A program made the position numbers and the translations under genes. From NCBI GenBank assembly GCA_036872755.1, contig JAVHNS010000008.1, positions 1 to 64,000 of the forward strand: a stretch of 64,000 nt of DNA, in the 5' to 3' direction. Positions 27,714 to 38,221 of this stretch are shown piece by piece (within the stretch, counting starts at the first letter, position 1; the number at the start of each line of letters is the position of its first letter). The notes under the pieces are model-generated. The model was given only the letters and a program-made list of their open reading frames with translations, did no database searches and was not told the origin of the DNA. This DNA is from Orbilia blumenaviensis (lineage: Eukaryota > Ascomycota > Orbiliomycetes > Orbiliales > Orbiliaceae).

Positions 27714-28845
27714 ATTGGGTAGTTTTAGCTGTTGTATTGATTTTGTTGTATTTTACGCACCACCGCGTGGGTGCGCGGCCTGACAATTAAAGTATCTTAA
27801 GTGTTTTAGGATGGGTAGGATGGAGTGTGATGGAAATGTGTTTTTTTCCTGATGAATTTAAGTTAATTTATTTAAAGTTAGGAATTTTATAAAAAAGTGA
27901 AGAGAAAATAAATAATATATTCATTAACAGATGATAAATATAACATACCCGAGCAGTAGGTGGAGGGTTTGCCTTGTGAATCGAACCTGCAGCACGAAGG
28001 CGGGGTCCGTTTAGGAGAATTTGATGAGTTGGTGCAGCTGTGCATTCGGATCAACCTTTGGACCAATCTGGAACGCGACGAGCTCGCACACAGGAATGGC
28101 TGGAACGGCTGGAACGGCCCCGCACACAGGAACATGCACTTCGCACATAGGAAATGCACCTCGCACACAGGAATATGCACCTTGCACACGGGAAATAGTT
28201 AGCCTCATAGCCACGAATTTCAATTTTGTAATAATTGCCGATGAAAAAACAGCCAACAGCAGCTCGAAAAGCACATCTCCCGGTTACAACAGATACCATA
28301 AGCTGAACTGAGACAATTCACACGGCTTTTGAAAGGTTCAAGGTGGGGGTCGCCGGAAATGGCTCTTAGCGGCTATTTCAACTTATACATATCGGAAACA
28401 GACCGCTAAAAAGGATTTTCTTATGGGATGAGGTTTCTGCCTCAAGACTTTATCAGTGAGTCTGGTACAGCACCACAATATTAACTGTATCCCGCGCATA
28501 AAGGCTTATCATGGAGGCAAATTTTAGGCACCTGAAAAATATGGCGTCGGCCATTTTTGCTACATGAAAATTCTGTCCAGATGCAGCGCCGAAGTCGCAG
28601 TATGCCTTCAGCTTTAGCAGAGCTTAGGCAATGGAGTATAGCAGCAGATGTATATCAGATGACCACACAGATTGATAGCAAAAGCATTCGATATAGCGTT
28701 GAAAATGTATATAAGGCGGTCTTAAACCCTTTAGATATCTTAGATTCTGTCTACCCACATCCTCAACGAGTAATACGGCCTTAGTTAAAATCAAAATACT
28801 TATAGCATACGATTTCAGCTCCATAAAATCGGAGTTTATTAAAAG
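27714..28845. other. Intergenic, left of the pore-former gene
   Basis: Normal base composition with a short minisatellite (separate entry) and otherwise no gene I can support. Several small frames are open here in four reading frames at once, which is a consequence of the stop-free repeat. The stretch nearest the gene (28320-28845) probably holds its promoter, but no clear TATA box is seen. Confidence 0.6.
28085..28197. repeat. ~20-bp minisatellite around CGCACACAGGAA
   Basis: Five copies of 'cgcacacaggaa' and close variants (cgcacataggaa, tgcacacgggaa) are followed by 'tgcacct'-type spacers about 20 bases apart, with a small 'ggctggaac' duplication inside the first interval. Because the unit lacks stop codons it creates overlapping open frames on both strands. 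Confidence 0.75.
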
Positions 28846-31199
28846 ATGGCTGCTACTTTTGCTCAAGCTGAGGCGGCTTTGAAGCACGTTAATCAAGGAT
28901 TCAAAGCTGCGCCGAAGCTTCAATTGAGTGAAGAGGAACAAAAAAAGGCTAACATTGCCAAAGCCCATGTAAGTTATCGGCTTACTTAAAAAAAATACCC
29001 GGAAGCTTACTGTACTAGACTATTCAAACCATGGAAGAGATCGAATCCCTCATAACTGAAGCCTTAGCAAGATCTACGGAGAAAACCGAAGCAGCACGAA
29101 AGAGAGCTGCAGCGAACAAGGTTATTCTAGCTACTACAGATGATGTCAATACAGCATTCAAACAAGCATCCGAAACAAACCTTAGTTCTGTTGCTACAAC
29201 TTCTGCAGCTATGTCTACTTCTATTAGCAACGTAACAACCGACTTTACTTCCATACTGAATCTTTCCAATATAGAGGCTTTCTCCGGTCTCTTAAATAAT
29301 GTTCCCGCGGTGGGCATCTCAAACTCGGCGGTTCAGTTCGTTAACGATACACTCGACAGTAGTGGTAATATCCAACAGTCGTGGTCGAAACTAGATGATC
29401 TTCCCGAGACTCCTGCTGCTGGAGATACTGTGTCTGTCTTCTCCTACAATGGGATTGTATATGTCGCTATTGGTGCAAACCTCTGGTCAAAAACCCAGTT
29501 GGACAATAGCGACCCGCAGATCATAAAGGCTGCTACGGATAGCTGGGCTAAGGGCTTCAGCTCCGGATGGGTGTCTCTCGGAAGCTGTTTGGGAGAAAAC
29601 AACGCTAGCTGCTTTATTCCTTATACCAGCGTGTCATCCGACGGCACAAGCATGACAAACTGGCTCATCAAACTCAGCGCCAATGGTGCCTTGAGCTACA
29701 CGACTGGTACATTATCAACCACCACATCGTTCAGCTCGCTATCGGCTAGCGGACAGGCTGTTAATTTGCTAAAGGCCGCCTACTGGAACAATTCTATCTG
29801 GGGATATGACGCCACCAACACGTTGTATCAGATCTCTATCACCGCTGGTGCTGGTGGCACAACTCTTTCGAACTATCAAATTACCAGTCAGCAAGCTCTT
29901 TCGGATCCAATCACTGACTTTACCGCCGTCGATACCGGCCTTGTGGCTGCACGTCAGGATGGCAACCTCTGGAAGCTGATTACCTACCCTCCAGCGAGCG
30001 CAGATGCACAGCCAACGCAGGCGTGGACTCAATGGATCCCGCAAGATGGGGTAACCAACCTCGGTGCTGTATCTGTAGGCATGATCCTAGACTTGAGGAC
30101 TCTCACGACATTACTATCGGACACCTACCTGAACATCCAAACTAGCTTGCTCCAATATGTCAACCTGATTCAAGCATTTTGCAGTTCTCATGGGGTTTAT
30201 CTTGCCAGCCTTGCGCAAGATGCAACAGAATACAACTCTGCATCATCTACCGCGCAACAAAAGGAAATAGCTGTCCAAGCAGGCCAAACTGCGTTGCAAC
30301 ACTGCCAAGCTTGGGGTAATCTCTTATCCACTAGCTTGAATCAAGCAGACAGCATTGTAAAAGGCATGACAGGGCAGCTCTCAGATATTCAACTATCCAT
30401 CAACACACAGCTAGCGAGCATCAAGACGCAAATTAGTGATTTAAAGTCAACTCTCACAACGGATCAGGAATTGCACACTATCTATACAGACGAGCTCTGG
30501 GCTTCAGCTGGCGCTGTATTGCTCGGAATCGGGATTTTGCTCGCATCCGAGTTTTTCCCGGCAATCGGAATATTGAGCTTGTCCGTTGCTGGTGCCATGA
30601 TCGTGGGGGGATGCATTGGGATTATCATTCTTGCATGCGAGATTACCAGCTTAGATAATGCAATGACCAACATTAAAACGAATATCGCTAATCTGAAAAC
30701 AGCGCACCAACAGCTCACGGATATCAGTGGCAAATTCGGAGATCTACTGACTGACTATGGCAACTTGGATGCCTTTTGGGGAAATCTCAAAGACATTTGT
30801 GCACAGATTCAATTCCAAGAATTAGAACTTACAATGCTGGGAACAGGTCTCCTAACAGATCCGTCGACTATTACTGCTGCTCAGCAGAATATACAGACCA
30901 TTGAGACGAATCTGAAGGAGTACCTTGCAATCCTGAACAGTCAAGGCGTTAGTTCTCCATCTCAGCCCTCGTTCGCGAAACTGCCGGAACACCTTCATAA
31001 AATATCAGACTCTGACTTGCACAATCTCGTCACATCCGTCGAGCCAAACGAGAAGGTTTGGGGGCAGGTCAACCTGGAAATAGCACTTCGCATGTTGAAG
31101 GAGGCGCATGCAAAATATACCCAGGGAGATATTAGTAAATATTTAACTATCTTGAAGAGGGCTAACGAGTGGAACTCTTATATCTGTCATACTATATAA
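28846..31199 (+). CDS. Alpha-helical pore-forming-toxin-like protein with beta-rich insert
   Basis: Two exons, 28846-28968 and 29019-31199. The 50-nt intron begins GTAAGT, ends CTAG and joins in frame, giving 767 residues. If exon 1 were ignored, an ATG at 29031 would give 722. Residues 1-160 and about 403-535 are predicted mostly helical, Gln/Ser/Ala-rich and coiled-coil-like. Residues 162-403 are rich in Gly, Trp and Thr in beta-strand-like repeats (VSVFSYNGIVYVAIGANLW, NLWKLITY), resembling a propeller or tectonin-like domain. Residues 538-582 form a hydrophobic hairpin broken by SEFFPAIG, followed by another long helical stretch and a charged C-terminal 75 residues. A helix, membrane hairpin, helix layout is that of ClyA/HBL-type pore formers, including the Bacillus HBL/NHE family. 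No signal peptide is seen, so export would be unconventional or the protein acts from inside. The role in attack on animals or competitors, or in self-killing, is inference. It is the first intact gene from the telomere and shows no RIP damage. Confidence 0.65.
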
Positions 31200-32327
31200 T
31201 AGTTTCAAACTACATTTTTGGGGTGAATGGTAGTTCGTTATTTACTGTCTCTCTGTTTTTGGTGATAGACGACTACAGGAGAAAGACGTTCCAACAAACT
31301 GCTGTTTCCGTCTCTTGAATGTTTTTTACATCCTCTAGAAATCTACTCGATCATTTTTTGTACGTAGACGGGCTTGTAGTACTACCTTGGCTAGTATTAT
31401 ATCCATTTTTATCAATTCAAGTATTGCCTTTTGTCTTCTATTCATTTTAAGACGACACCGAGTAACACATACGATCATTCGAGTATCGAAGGCCAGGTAG
31501 AGATCATATTGATGTATTCATACATGCAAAATAGCTGTTTTTCGAGCCTAGGAGTATTTTCACAAACGGTGCAAAGTTACATTGCCTCGAATTATGTAAC
31601 AGAGCTCTACTACAGAACATCCTATCGATTCAACTATACTATGCGCTATATGAATTTCTCGAGACTACGAAATATTAACAATTCTTCTCTTACACATATA
31701 TGCAGGGAAATCGCAATCGCAACACCCCGTGTGAGAGCGCTGATACCATCCAAAATGGTCTCGGGCACAAGAAAATGTTTGAGTTCCGCAAGTAGTAAAA
31801 TGCTTACCAAATATGGATACGAACTAGCCGCTTTGGAAATCCCCCATGTGTCACTAGTTGTATCGAGCCGAACTAGTTCGGGATGCTACCCGAGACTTGG
31901 GGTATCATCTTACCCTGACACAGGCCCTCCGACGACTGGAAGGCTTCTGGAATCCTGGTTCGACATGCGACCGCTCTGTGAAAACCCAACACTAGAAATA
32001 TTTGCATGTCGGGTCGACTCTAATATGGACTTTAGGTAGTCGGACAACCATTATATATAGACATGAAAAAGGATCAGTTCGACAGCTTTCTTCTCCATCA
32101 TAAACTCAAAACCTCATCCACACTTTGACTCACAAATAACACGGCTGGGTCGTGGTAACGCTTGGTTGGCGTGTGTTGTAGATGGTTGAAATTTGTGGTG
32201 AAGCCCATACAAAAACCGAACTTTGTGGCCGAAATCAGCAGATGCAAGTCCGGCACGGCTTAGTGCAGCTGATTCAGAGAAATCCAACATTTTTGGTTCG
32301 CAATTAGCGTTGTTATCAAAGAACACC
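31200..32327. other. Intergenic, one long but unconvincing frame
   Basis: A plus-strand frame is open to 32039 with its first ATG near 31512. The product (about 175 residues, Ser/Tyr/Arg-rich) has no motif, no signal peptide and no splice context, and a frame of this length can arise by chance. I do not call it a gene. Nothing else is visible here. Confidence 0.5.
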
Positions 32328-32890
32328 TCAAAATGGTTCACCAAATCGGTTCAGTCTTACGTACCTTAAGACCGATTTCCCTTTTTTTTCGAAATCCCAG
32401 TGACACTTCGGACAAAGATGTCCCCAAAGTTTATCGTTATCAATTTTACGCTCTCGACGACAACTCGGGCAAATATCTCTGAAAGCAGATTCTTTCAGGC
32501 GTGAATTTCCAGATAGCTTATATGAATGTTTGCGAGCAACACATACTCGTTTCAGCAGCTGTCATGTGAGAGAGATGATAGAACGATAGAAGTTCTATAA
32601 GACTTTCATGCCGGCTCCCATCTGCAAAAGTGCCTTGTTGTGATCGATCACCCAGTTTGTAGATCTCCTTCACAGCCCCGATGGTAATATTAATGAGACA
32701 GCAGATCCATGAGATCTTGATACCCTTTAGTTTTCGCCACTTGTTGTTTACAACTTAGGCACCACCTTACCAACTCAAAGCATACATGCATATGCGATCG
32801 GAACTGGCATAACATGTCAGAAGCTTTGAAGCATTGCTGGACTAATGGCAAATGATGGCTGGCACGGTGAAGTAGAGAGCTTGGAATCAT
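32328..32890 (-). pseudogene. Zinc-ribbon-like gene fragment, unassigned
   Basis: Two minus-strand open pieces look like parts of one protein. The left piece (32328-32561, 77 codons, no ATG) contains ICPSCRRERK and, sixteen residues on, LCPKCHWDFEKK. That is a pair of CPxC knuckles spaced like a zinc ribbon. The right piece (32690-32890) contains RWCLSCKQ. A short middle stretch, 32510-32690, is open in a third frame. I could not join the three with unambiguous splice sites, though CACATGACAG before the zinc-ribbon piece could be an acceptor. It may be an intron-rich gene or a decayed one. Fungal F-box proteins often carry Cys-rich tails of this kind, but no F-box is visible. Confidence 0.4.
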
Positions 32891-34340
32891 ATAGGCCCTA
32901 TTGTATTATCTGAACCCGTGATCATCTTCGGGGAATATTCTTTGCGTTGATATCTTGATTTCGCAAGTGGTCCTTGCACAATTGAGATCTAAAGAGTTTA
33001 GCGCTAAGATTTAGAGAGCAAGAAACTATGTGTTGTTTGTGTTATAATTCGGCGTTCGTCTGAGCCAAAAGTTCTTGCGGACGCTGGATATGGCAGCATC
33101 GAAAAAGGAAAGCCTTTGAGAACTAAACCACCACCACAATCGGCGATGGAGAAGCGCAAAACGGACTATAATGAAGATGAGGTGATGGTGATAAATTCTC
33201 TAGAATCTAAAGGCTGGCAGAAGACCAGAAAGCACTATCTATCTATACTACAGAACGAAAAACAGAAAATTGGACAGCCCGGACGTCTGCCAAGACAAAC
33301 TTGCACATCAGCAGCAAACTTGCCTATTTTGGTCCACAGCCTTGGTCTGTGGTCTCTAGAAAGCCTTACCTTGCGACAAAGAGTCTTGACCCGAATTCCT
33401 TGATATTTATACGCAAATATCTTGTCTTCAGTCAATCGATTCAATTATGCTTACCAATTTAAGTGATCGTTCGAAGTGGCCAGTAATTTCGATCAATTCC
33501 GATCTGCTGCGATCCTTTTGCACCTGGGCACTCGCTTGCTCGACTCTACAAGCCGCGCTGGTGAGCCATAAAGATCCATTCTCCGTTGACTAACGAATCA
33601 ACGGACGTTTTACCCAAAATGTATTCTTTCGTTCTTTAACGGAACACGAGGGATCCACTTTCACAACGAAAAAGGCAGGAACTATTTGGGTTTAAACTAC
33701 ACAGTTTCTCATCAAACATAAATTAGTACGATGCTTTATTACTAATGTCATGTTTCCAACTAATACCCTGGCGTTTCGGAAAAACTACAGGAACAACACA
33801 AATTACCCTGCCTAGTTGACAGCTTATCCCCTATCCAATTCGTACATTATATCTCCTTTGTCTCTTTAATCGCACGCTTCTACTGTCATGTATTTAGAAA
33901 AAGTCACAATTTAAGTATCAATTTGATCATACACGTACGCGGCTATCTACCACCTTGCGACATCTTGGTTATTGCCCTGATACCTTGAGCCTATTGTATG
34001 CCAATTCTTACATCAGTACACATCTCATGTCGTTCCTAAAATCACTTAAAATTATTTGAAATACATGCTGGCAAAGCTGCTCTCTTCCAAGTAATTTTAT
34101 AGAAAATGACCACTAACGCAATGGCTTAGAAACTCTCGTAACGATCGACAGCTCGGACCTCCTTTAATTGTAGTGGGTAAATTCTTCTTCGTCATCGTTG
34201 TCTTCATCATATTCATCAGCTTTGCGTTTCTAATCACGAACGCTGTCGGTTGCTGTTTGTTTCCTCTTATTCTCCTTTTTTTTCTTTGTAGAAGAACTAT
34301 GGTGTTTTTATACAAATCATACTCTAGCTCCAAGCTTGAT

Positions 34341-34372
34341 ACCAGTGCCTGATTCTCGCAACGAATAATCCA
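34341..34372. repeat. Dispersed GAATAACCCGTAG repeat, copy 3
   Basis: 'accagtgcctgattctcgca' then 'acgaataatcc' matches copy 1 with a few changes. It is followed only 65 bases later by copy 4 in the same orientation. Confidence 0.65.
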
Positions 34373-34405
34373 TATCCTTCCATTCTATGTTCAACACTAT
34401 TACAT

Positions 34406-34453
34406 GTTGGAAAGCAGAGGTAGTGACTGATTTCAACAACGAATAACCTGTAA
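34406..34453. repeat. Dispersed GAATAACCCGTAG repeat, copy 4
   Basis: It starts 'ttggaaagcagaggtagtga' and continues through 'caacaacgaataacctgtaa'. The left half matches copy 5 (37141), which shows that the conserved unit is at least 45 bases. Confidence 0.7.
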
Positions 34454-34752
34454 GAGATACGGGGTTGTAGCAACGAAACTCTCCTGGAAACAAGAGGACG
34501 AGTGGCTCCGCAAGGACGTAGTATAACCAATTGAGTTTTCCGTAGAAGACATACATAGTGTCTTAGAGTTGCGGTGCTAAGCTTTCTCATACCTTTCCAC
34601 TGAGATGTGGGCGTAATTCAGGGCTGGGATACCGACAAAATGGTTTCTTAGCCTAAGAATTGCGAGAATAAATATCTGGAAATAGTGAGACGATAGTTCT
34701 GCTCCCCAGTTGCGTTTGATGACGTGGTCAACTGTAGTCTTGCGTTGTATGC

Positions 34753-34802
34753 GCATATCCTGTGACAAATTATCTGCGTATATCCTGTGACAAATTATCT
34801 GC
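34753..34802. repeat. 25-bp tandem duplication
   Basis: Two copies of a 25-base unit ending 'tgtgacaaattatctgc', differing at one position (gcatat versus gtatat). A recent local duplication. Confidence 0.9.
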
Positions 34803-35093
34803 GTGACTGTCAAAAGTACAGGGCTATGTGATGCTGGTGCACAGCACAGCGCGGCGCTGGATTTTAGGTACCTATGTCGGTATTTTTCCAACGTGGCTAA
34901 TGCCCATATTCTGACAATAACGATAAGAACTTTGTTGCGGTTTGAAATTCCCCTCTTTTCCTTTTATCTATCCACAAGAAAAGACCGCAGCTCTTTGTGG
35001 TTCTGAAAAAAAAAAAAATAAGGACTGGAATACTGGACATCTAAACCCTTTTTGAACTCATTTCTTGATCGAAAGATCATTTGCAACATCAAA

Positions 35094-36444
35094 ATGTAAG
35101 CACCTGAATCATTCCCAGAGCTTCCATAATACTGAATGGTGGGACCTGATTGAAATGCTAAACTAAAACATTTACATCTACAGGGCACCTCCAATTCCCC
35201 CTGATCCGATTATCATTCTTTTGATAGGCATCACGGGAATCGGCAAGAGCACATTCATCAAACAAGTGACAGGATTGGACGTGCCTATCGGGGATGACTT
35301 GGAGTCTCTAACAGCTTCCGTCACCACCTACAAAACTCGAATTTCTGGAAAAGAAGTGTGGTTTATGGACACACCCGGGTTCAACGATACAAACCAGGCC
35401 CAAAGGAGTGACACAGAGGTTCTGGGCGCTGTCTCCACAGAGCTGGTTAAGCAGCACAGAGAGGGTTTGCTCGTCAATGGTGTCGTTTATCTCCACAAAA
35501 TCACTGAGGACAGGATGTATGGCACCCACGTCAGCAACCTACTCATGCTTCGACGCCTAGTAGGAGAGCCATCATTAAGGAACGTCGTACTTGCAACAAC
35601 TAAATGGGACGCGGTGACCCAAGAGGAAGGCGAGAAAAGAGAAAGACAGTTGAAACAGAGATATTGGGCTCGGTTGATAGAACATGGGGCGAAAGTCGCC
35701 AGGATTCGGAAAGAGATTCCCCAATCCTATTTAGGCGTCGTCGATAGCCTAATGGAAAACATGGGCATTACCTTACAAATTCAGAAGGAGCTTGGAGACG
35801 ACGGTCTAACTCTAGAGCAAAGTAGTGCTGGAAAAGTCGTTCTCGACGAGGTCAATAAAGCTACTGCAGCTTTCAAGCGGCAAATGGAACGGTTGAGTGA
35901 GGAGCTGAAGATAACCACGGAACAAGGTCAACAGAATATGAAGAGCCTGCAAGATTTGATGACTCGGGAGAAAAACGACTTGGAAGCTAAGCTGCAGCAA
36001 GCCGCCCGAGACCGTGAGATCCTCCAGAAAGGCATTCAAGAGCTGCAGCGGGAGTTGGCCTCTCATAATGCACACACTCCTGCCCCTCCTTCCCCCCCCC
36101 CCTCCTCCTCCTTCCCCCCTCCTCCCCCCCAGCAACTGCAGCAATCCGAGAACTATAATGTGCTCGACTCAAAGGGCGAATTCCCTCTTTATAGAGCCGC
36201 TGCGGGCGGTCATTACAGCACCGTGAAGCGGATGCTTGAAGGGGGAGCAAACCCATCGATGCGAACGAAATACCAGTGGACGGCTCTACACTGGGCTGTT
36301 GGGAATGGGCATACGGATGTCGTACAGCTATTGCTTGCTTATGGTGCTGAAGTCAATGCCGTCTCCGACACAAGAAGAAGGCCGCTAAGCATGGCAGGGA
36401 CTGAGCGCATGCGCCACCTACTCCGCCAAAGGGGAGCATCCTGA
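35094..36444 (+). CDS. P-loop GTPase / coiled-coil / ankyrin protein
   Basis: Exon 1 inside the coding region is only the two bases AT (35094-35095). An 88-nt intron (GTAAGC ... CTACAG, with a GCTAAAC branch-like site) follows, and exon 2 starts with the G of the start codon, giving 420 residues. The N-terminus then reads APPIPPDPIIILLIG and enters the P-loop GITGIGKST (residues 16-24). DTPG follows at 63-66 and TKWD at 140-143, the G1, G3 and G4 motifs of TRAFAC GTPases of the AIG1/septin-like type. About 225-295 is a coiled coil, then a Pro-rich linker encoded by a C-rich tract. The last 90 residues hold two to three ankyrin repeats (ALHWAVGNGHTDVVQLLLAYGAEVNA). Such GTPases are common in Pezizomycotina and mostly uncharacterised. 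The ankyrin tail suggests a sensing or scaffolding role (inference). The first upstream in-frame alternative, without the intron, has no ATG. Confidence 0.8.
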
Positions 36445-36546
36445 AACCCCTAGTCAACCTACATGTAGTTAGCCAGTAGGTTTAATCGGTACCAGGCCTG
36501 GTTCCAATTTTCTGATTAGTACGAAGTAGCACATACAAACATTTAG

Positions 36547-36912
36547 CTAGAACTATTACTTATTCTTCATAGCCAGGTTAGTAATAAAACCTTCGAGCTT
36601 GCCTTTGTAACGGAACTTAAGCCATACGCTGGAGGTACTACACAGAACCCACATGGTCCTATTCGACTAAATGAGCATCCCCTCGTCGATTATGAAAAAG
36701 AAAACCATCAGTCCTATCGGAGTATCATTCCGATTCGTGACATTTGGGGTTTGGCTCATTTGATCTTCTACGGGGCCGGTTCATATCTCCTCAATACTCA
36801 TATGGACCTCAATACCTGGCATGAGATCTATTCATACGACGATGAAGATATAGAATCGAATCTTTTTATTAGTGATGAGTCTGATATTGAGGAAGAAGAC
36901 CTTGAACTTTGA
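36547..36912 (+). pseudogene. C-terminal remnant of a transposase-like protein
   Basis: An open stretch of about 121 codons without a start. It ends in an acidic tail (SDESDIEEEDLEL). The middle reads HPLVDYEKENHQ, SIIPIRDIWGLAHL and NTHMDLNTWHEIYSYDD. The layout of a 'P-I-x-x-I-W' segment shortly before the end followed by an acidic tail resembles the C-termini of fungal transposon-borne proteins, but I cannot assign a superfamily. It is followed by sequence shared with the 27.7-kb boundary region, which supports a mobile-element origin. Confidence 0.4.
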
Positions 36913-37196
36913 ATAGAGGCTTGTACAGGACCGTGGCGGTTTTGTTGTGGTGTCGCTTAGGATTCAAGATGGGGTGCGATGAATAAGATGGAGACGACGC
37001 GGGGACGGGATTGTGTTTTTTCCTGATGAATAACCCGTAGAGTTCTTGTACAGATAAAGAGTTTAGCTAGATATCAATCAATATACAATCACTGGATTGT
37101 ACAAGTTATCAGCGCGGCCTGGCACACAGCTTACTTATATGCTGGAAAGCAGAGGCAGTGACAGATTCTCACAACGAATACCCCGTAGGTTTTCTA
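36913..37196. repeat. Element end with dispersed repeat, copy 5
   Basis: It contains 'ttttttcctgatgaataacc', 'cagcgcggcctggca' and, at 37141-37188, 'ctggaaagcagaggcagtga' then 'cacaacgaataccccgtagg'. The first two motifs also occur in order near 27770-27855, and the third is the dispersed repeat. Together they look like the terminal part of a retro- or DNA transposon whose remaining open frame is the acidic-tailed relic just upstream. Confidence 0.55.
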
Positions 37197-37796
37197 AGTT
37201 TGTGGTCCGTGCGGTTTGGGCTTACGGACCTGTTAAACTGCTCTAAACTGCTCCATCCCCTCACTAATGCTCTCTCACATAGTCGACCACTGGTGGTTAA
37301 TACCAATTGCATTTTTATTCGACTCTTGCTTACACCGTTTGCCTATTTTTAGCTTATGATCAGGGTGCTACAAATGATACCGCTTTTATCGTACATGTAC
37401 CACCAGTCATAATTGGAAACCTTTTCTATAATGATACTTTCTTCGAAGATGTTGTAACTGGTTTATAGCCACCCATAATCGAATCAAGTTTTTAAATGGT
37501 TGTACGACACGGGTTGCATTTCCTAAGCTGTCTGATTTAGTGTCTGGAGGGAGCTATTCCAGAAGGCTCTAAGAGCGTAGAGTTTCACGTATAAAACGGA
37601 CAGGAATATTTGCCAAACTTCTTCAACAATACTGAAGTTTTTTGCTGATATCATACATATATACCATTTTCAATGGTAAAGCCAAACGTGAGTAGATTTT
37701 TAAACTCCGGAGAGATATACATTTGTTTGCACATGACCAGTCTTGCATTCCGGCCGCTGTAATATTCAATATCTCGAATTGAAAATCGATTTCAAG
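37197..37796. other. Intergenic, no gene seen
   Basis: Six hundred bases with no supported coding or RNA feature. It presumably holds the promoter of the small His/Cys protein gene that follows. Confidence 0.6.
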
Positions 37797-38195
37797 ATGC
37801 GTTATACGTTTCTATATATCGCACTTTATCAGCCTCGTTACGGAAATTACAAGCACTGGGCGCTTCACCTACAGACCGAAGATACCGATTATATATTCGA
37901 AGTCATGGGGCAGCACCCCACGTTTCGGAAAAATGTTACACGGGCCGTACCAGAGAGAAGCCGCCGATTCATTAAAAAATATCTTGTCGCCGAGATTGAC
38001 AGGCAAGATGTGAAGGATGTGATTGAATTCATGGAAGAGAGAGCTGAGATTCACAATGAGATCGTTGAATGGAATTGTCAAGACTACTGCCTTGAAGCGC
38101 TTGAAGGGCTCCGCGAAAACTTTCTTATTTCCGACGACGATGAAAACTACGAAGATGGAATAGGAAAAACAAAAGAATATTATGGACCAGGCTAG
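37797..38195 (+). CDS. Small PPPDE/papain-like fold protein (putative)
   Basis: 132 residues from the ATG at 37797. The frame is open further upstream but without an ATG, and the product starts naturally at MRYTFLYIALYQP. Two conserved-looking blocks stand out: KHWALHL near residue 22-28 and EWNCQDYCLEAL near residue 100-111. A histidine in the first and a cysteine after Asn in the second are placed as in circularly permuted papain-like proteins (PPPDE, LRAT, NlpC/P60 types). The C-terminus is acidic and polar. Proteins of this size with a His-Trp-Ala/Asn-Cys-Gln-Asp-Tyr pattern are common hypothetical proteins in Pezizomycotina. Peptidase or hydrolase activity is inference. The gene ends 26 bases from the convergent kinase gene. 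Confidence 0.75.
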   Translation: MRYTFLYIALYQPRYGNYKHWALHLQTEDTDYIFEVMGQHPTFRKNVTRAVPERSRRFIKKYLVAEIDRQDVKDVIEFMEERAEIHNEIVEWNCQDYCLEALEGLRENFLISDDDENYEDGIGKTKEYYGPG

Positions 38196-38221
38196 GAACG
38201 CCTGCTCTAGCAATCCCTCCT

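Larger units (their letters stand above)
32891..35093. other. Intergenic with repeat copies, no gene supported
   Basis: A plus-strand frame at 33116-33403 begins with a Lys/Glu-rich piece (MEKRKTDYNEDEVMVINSL) that hints at a lost protein C-terminus, but nothing supports it further. Two copies of the dispersed repeat and a 25-bp duplication (own entries) lie in the right half. No RNA gene seen. Confidence 0.5.

Noticed and set aside
28011..28311. Four overlapping frames on both strands
   Set aside because: They are by-products of the stop-free 20-base minisatellite and have repetitive, unlikely products.
31431..32039. 202-codon open frame on the plus strand
   Set aside because: It opens at TTG, has its first ATG 27 codons in, and shows no motif, signal peptide or splice context. 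A frame this long is likely enough by chance in 36 kb of this composition.
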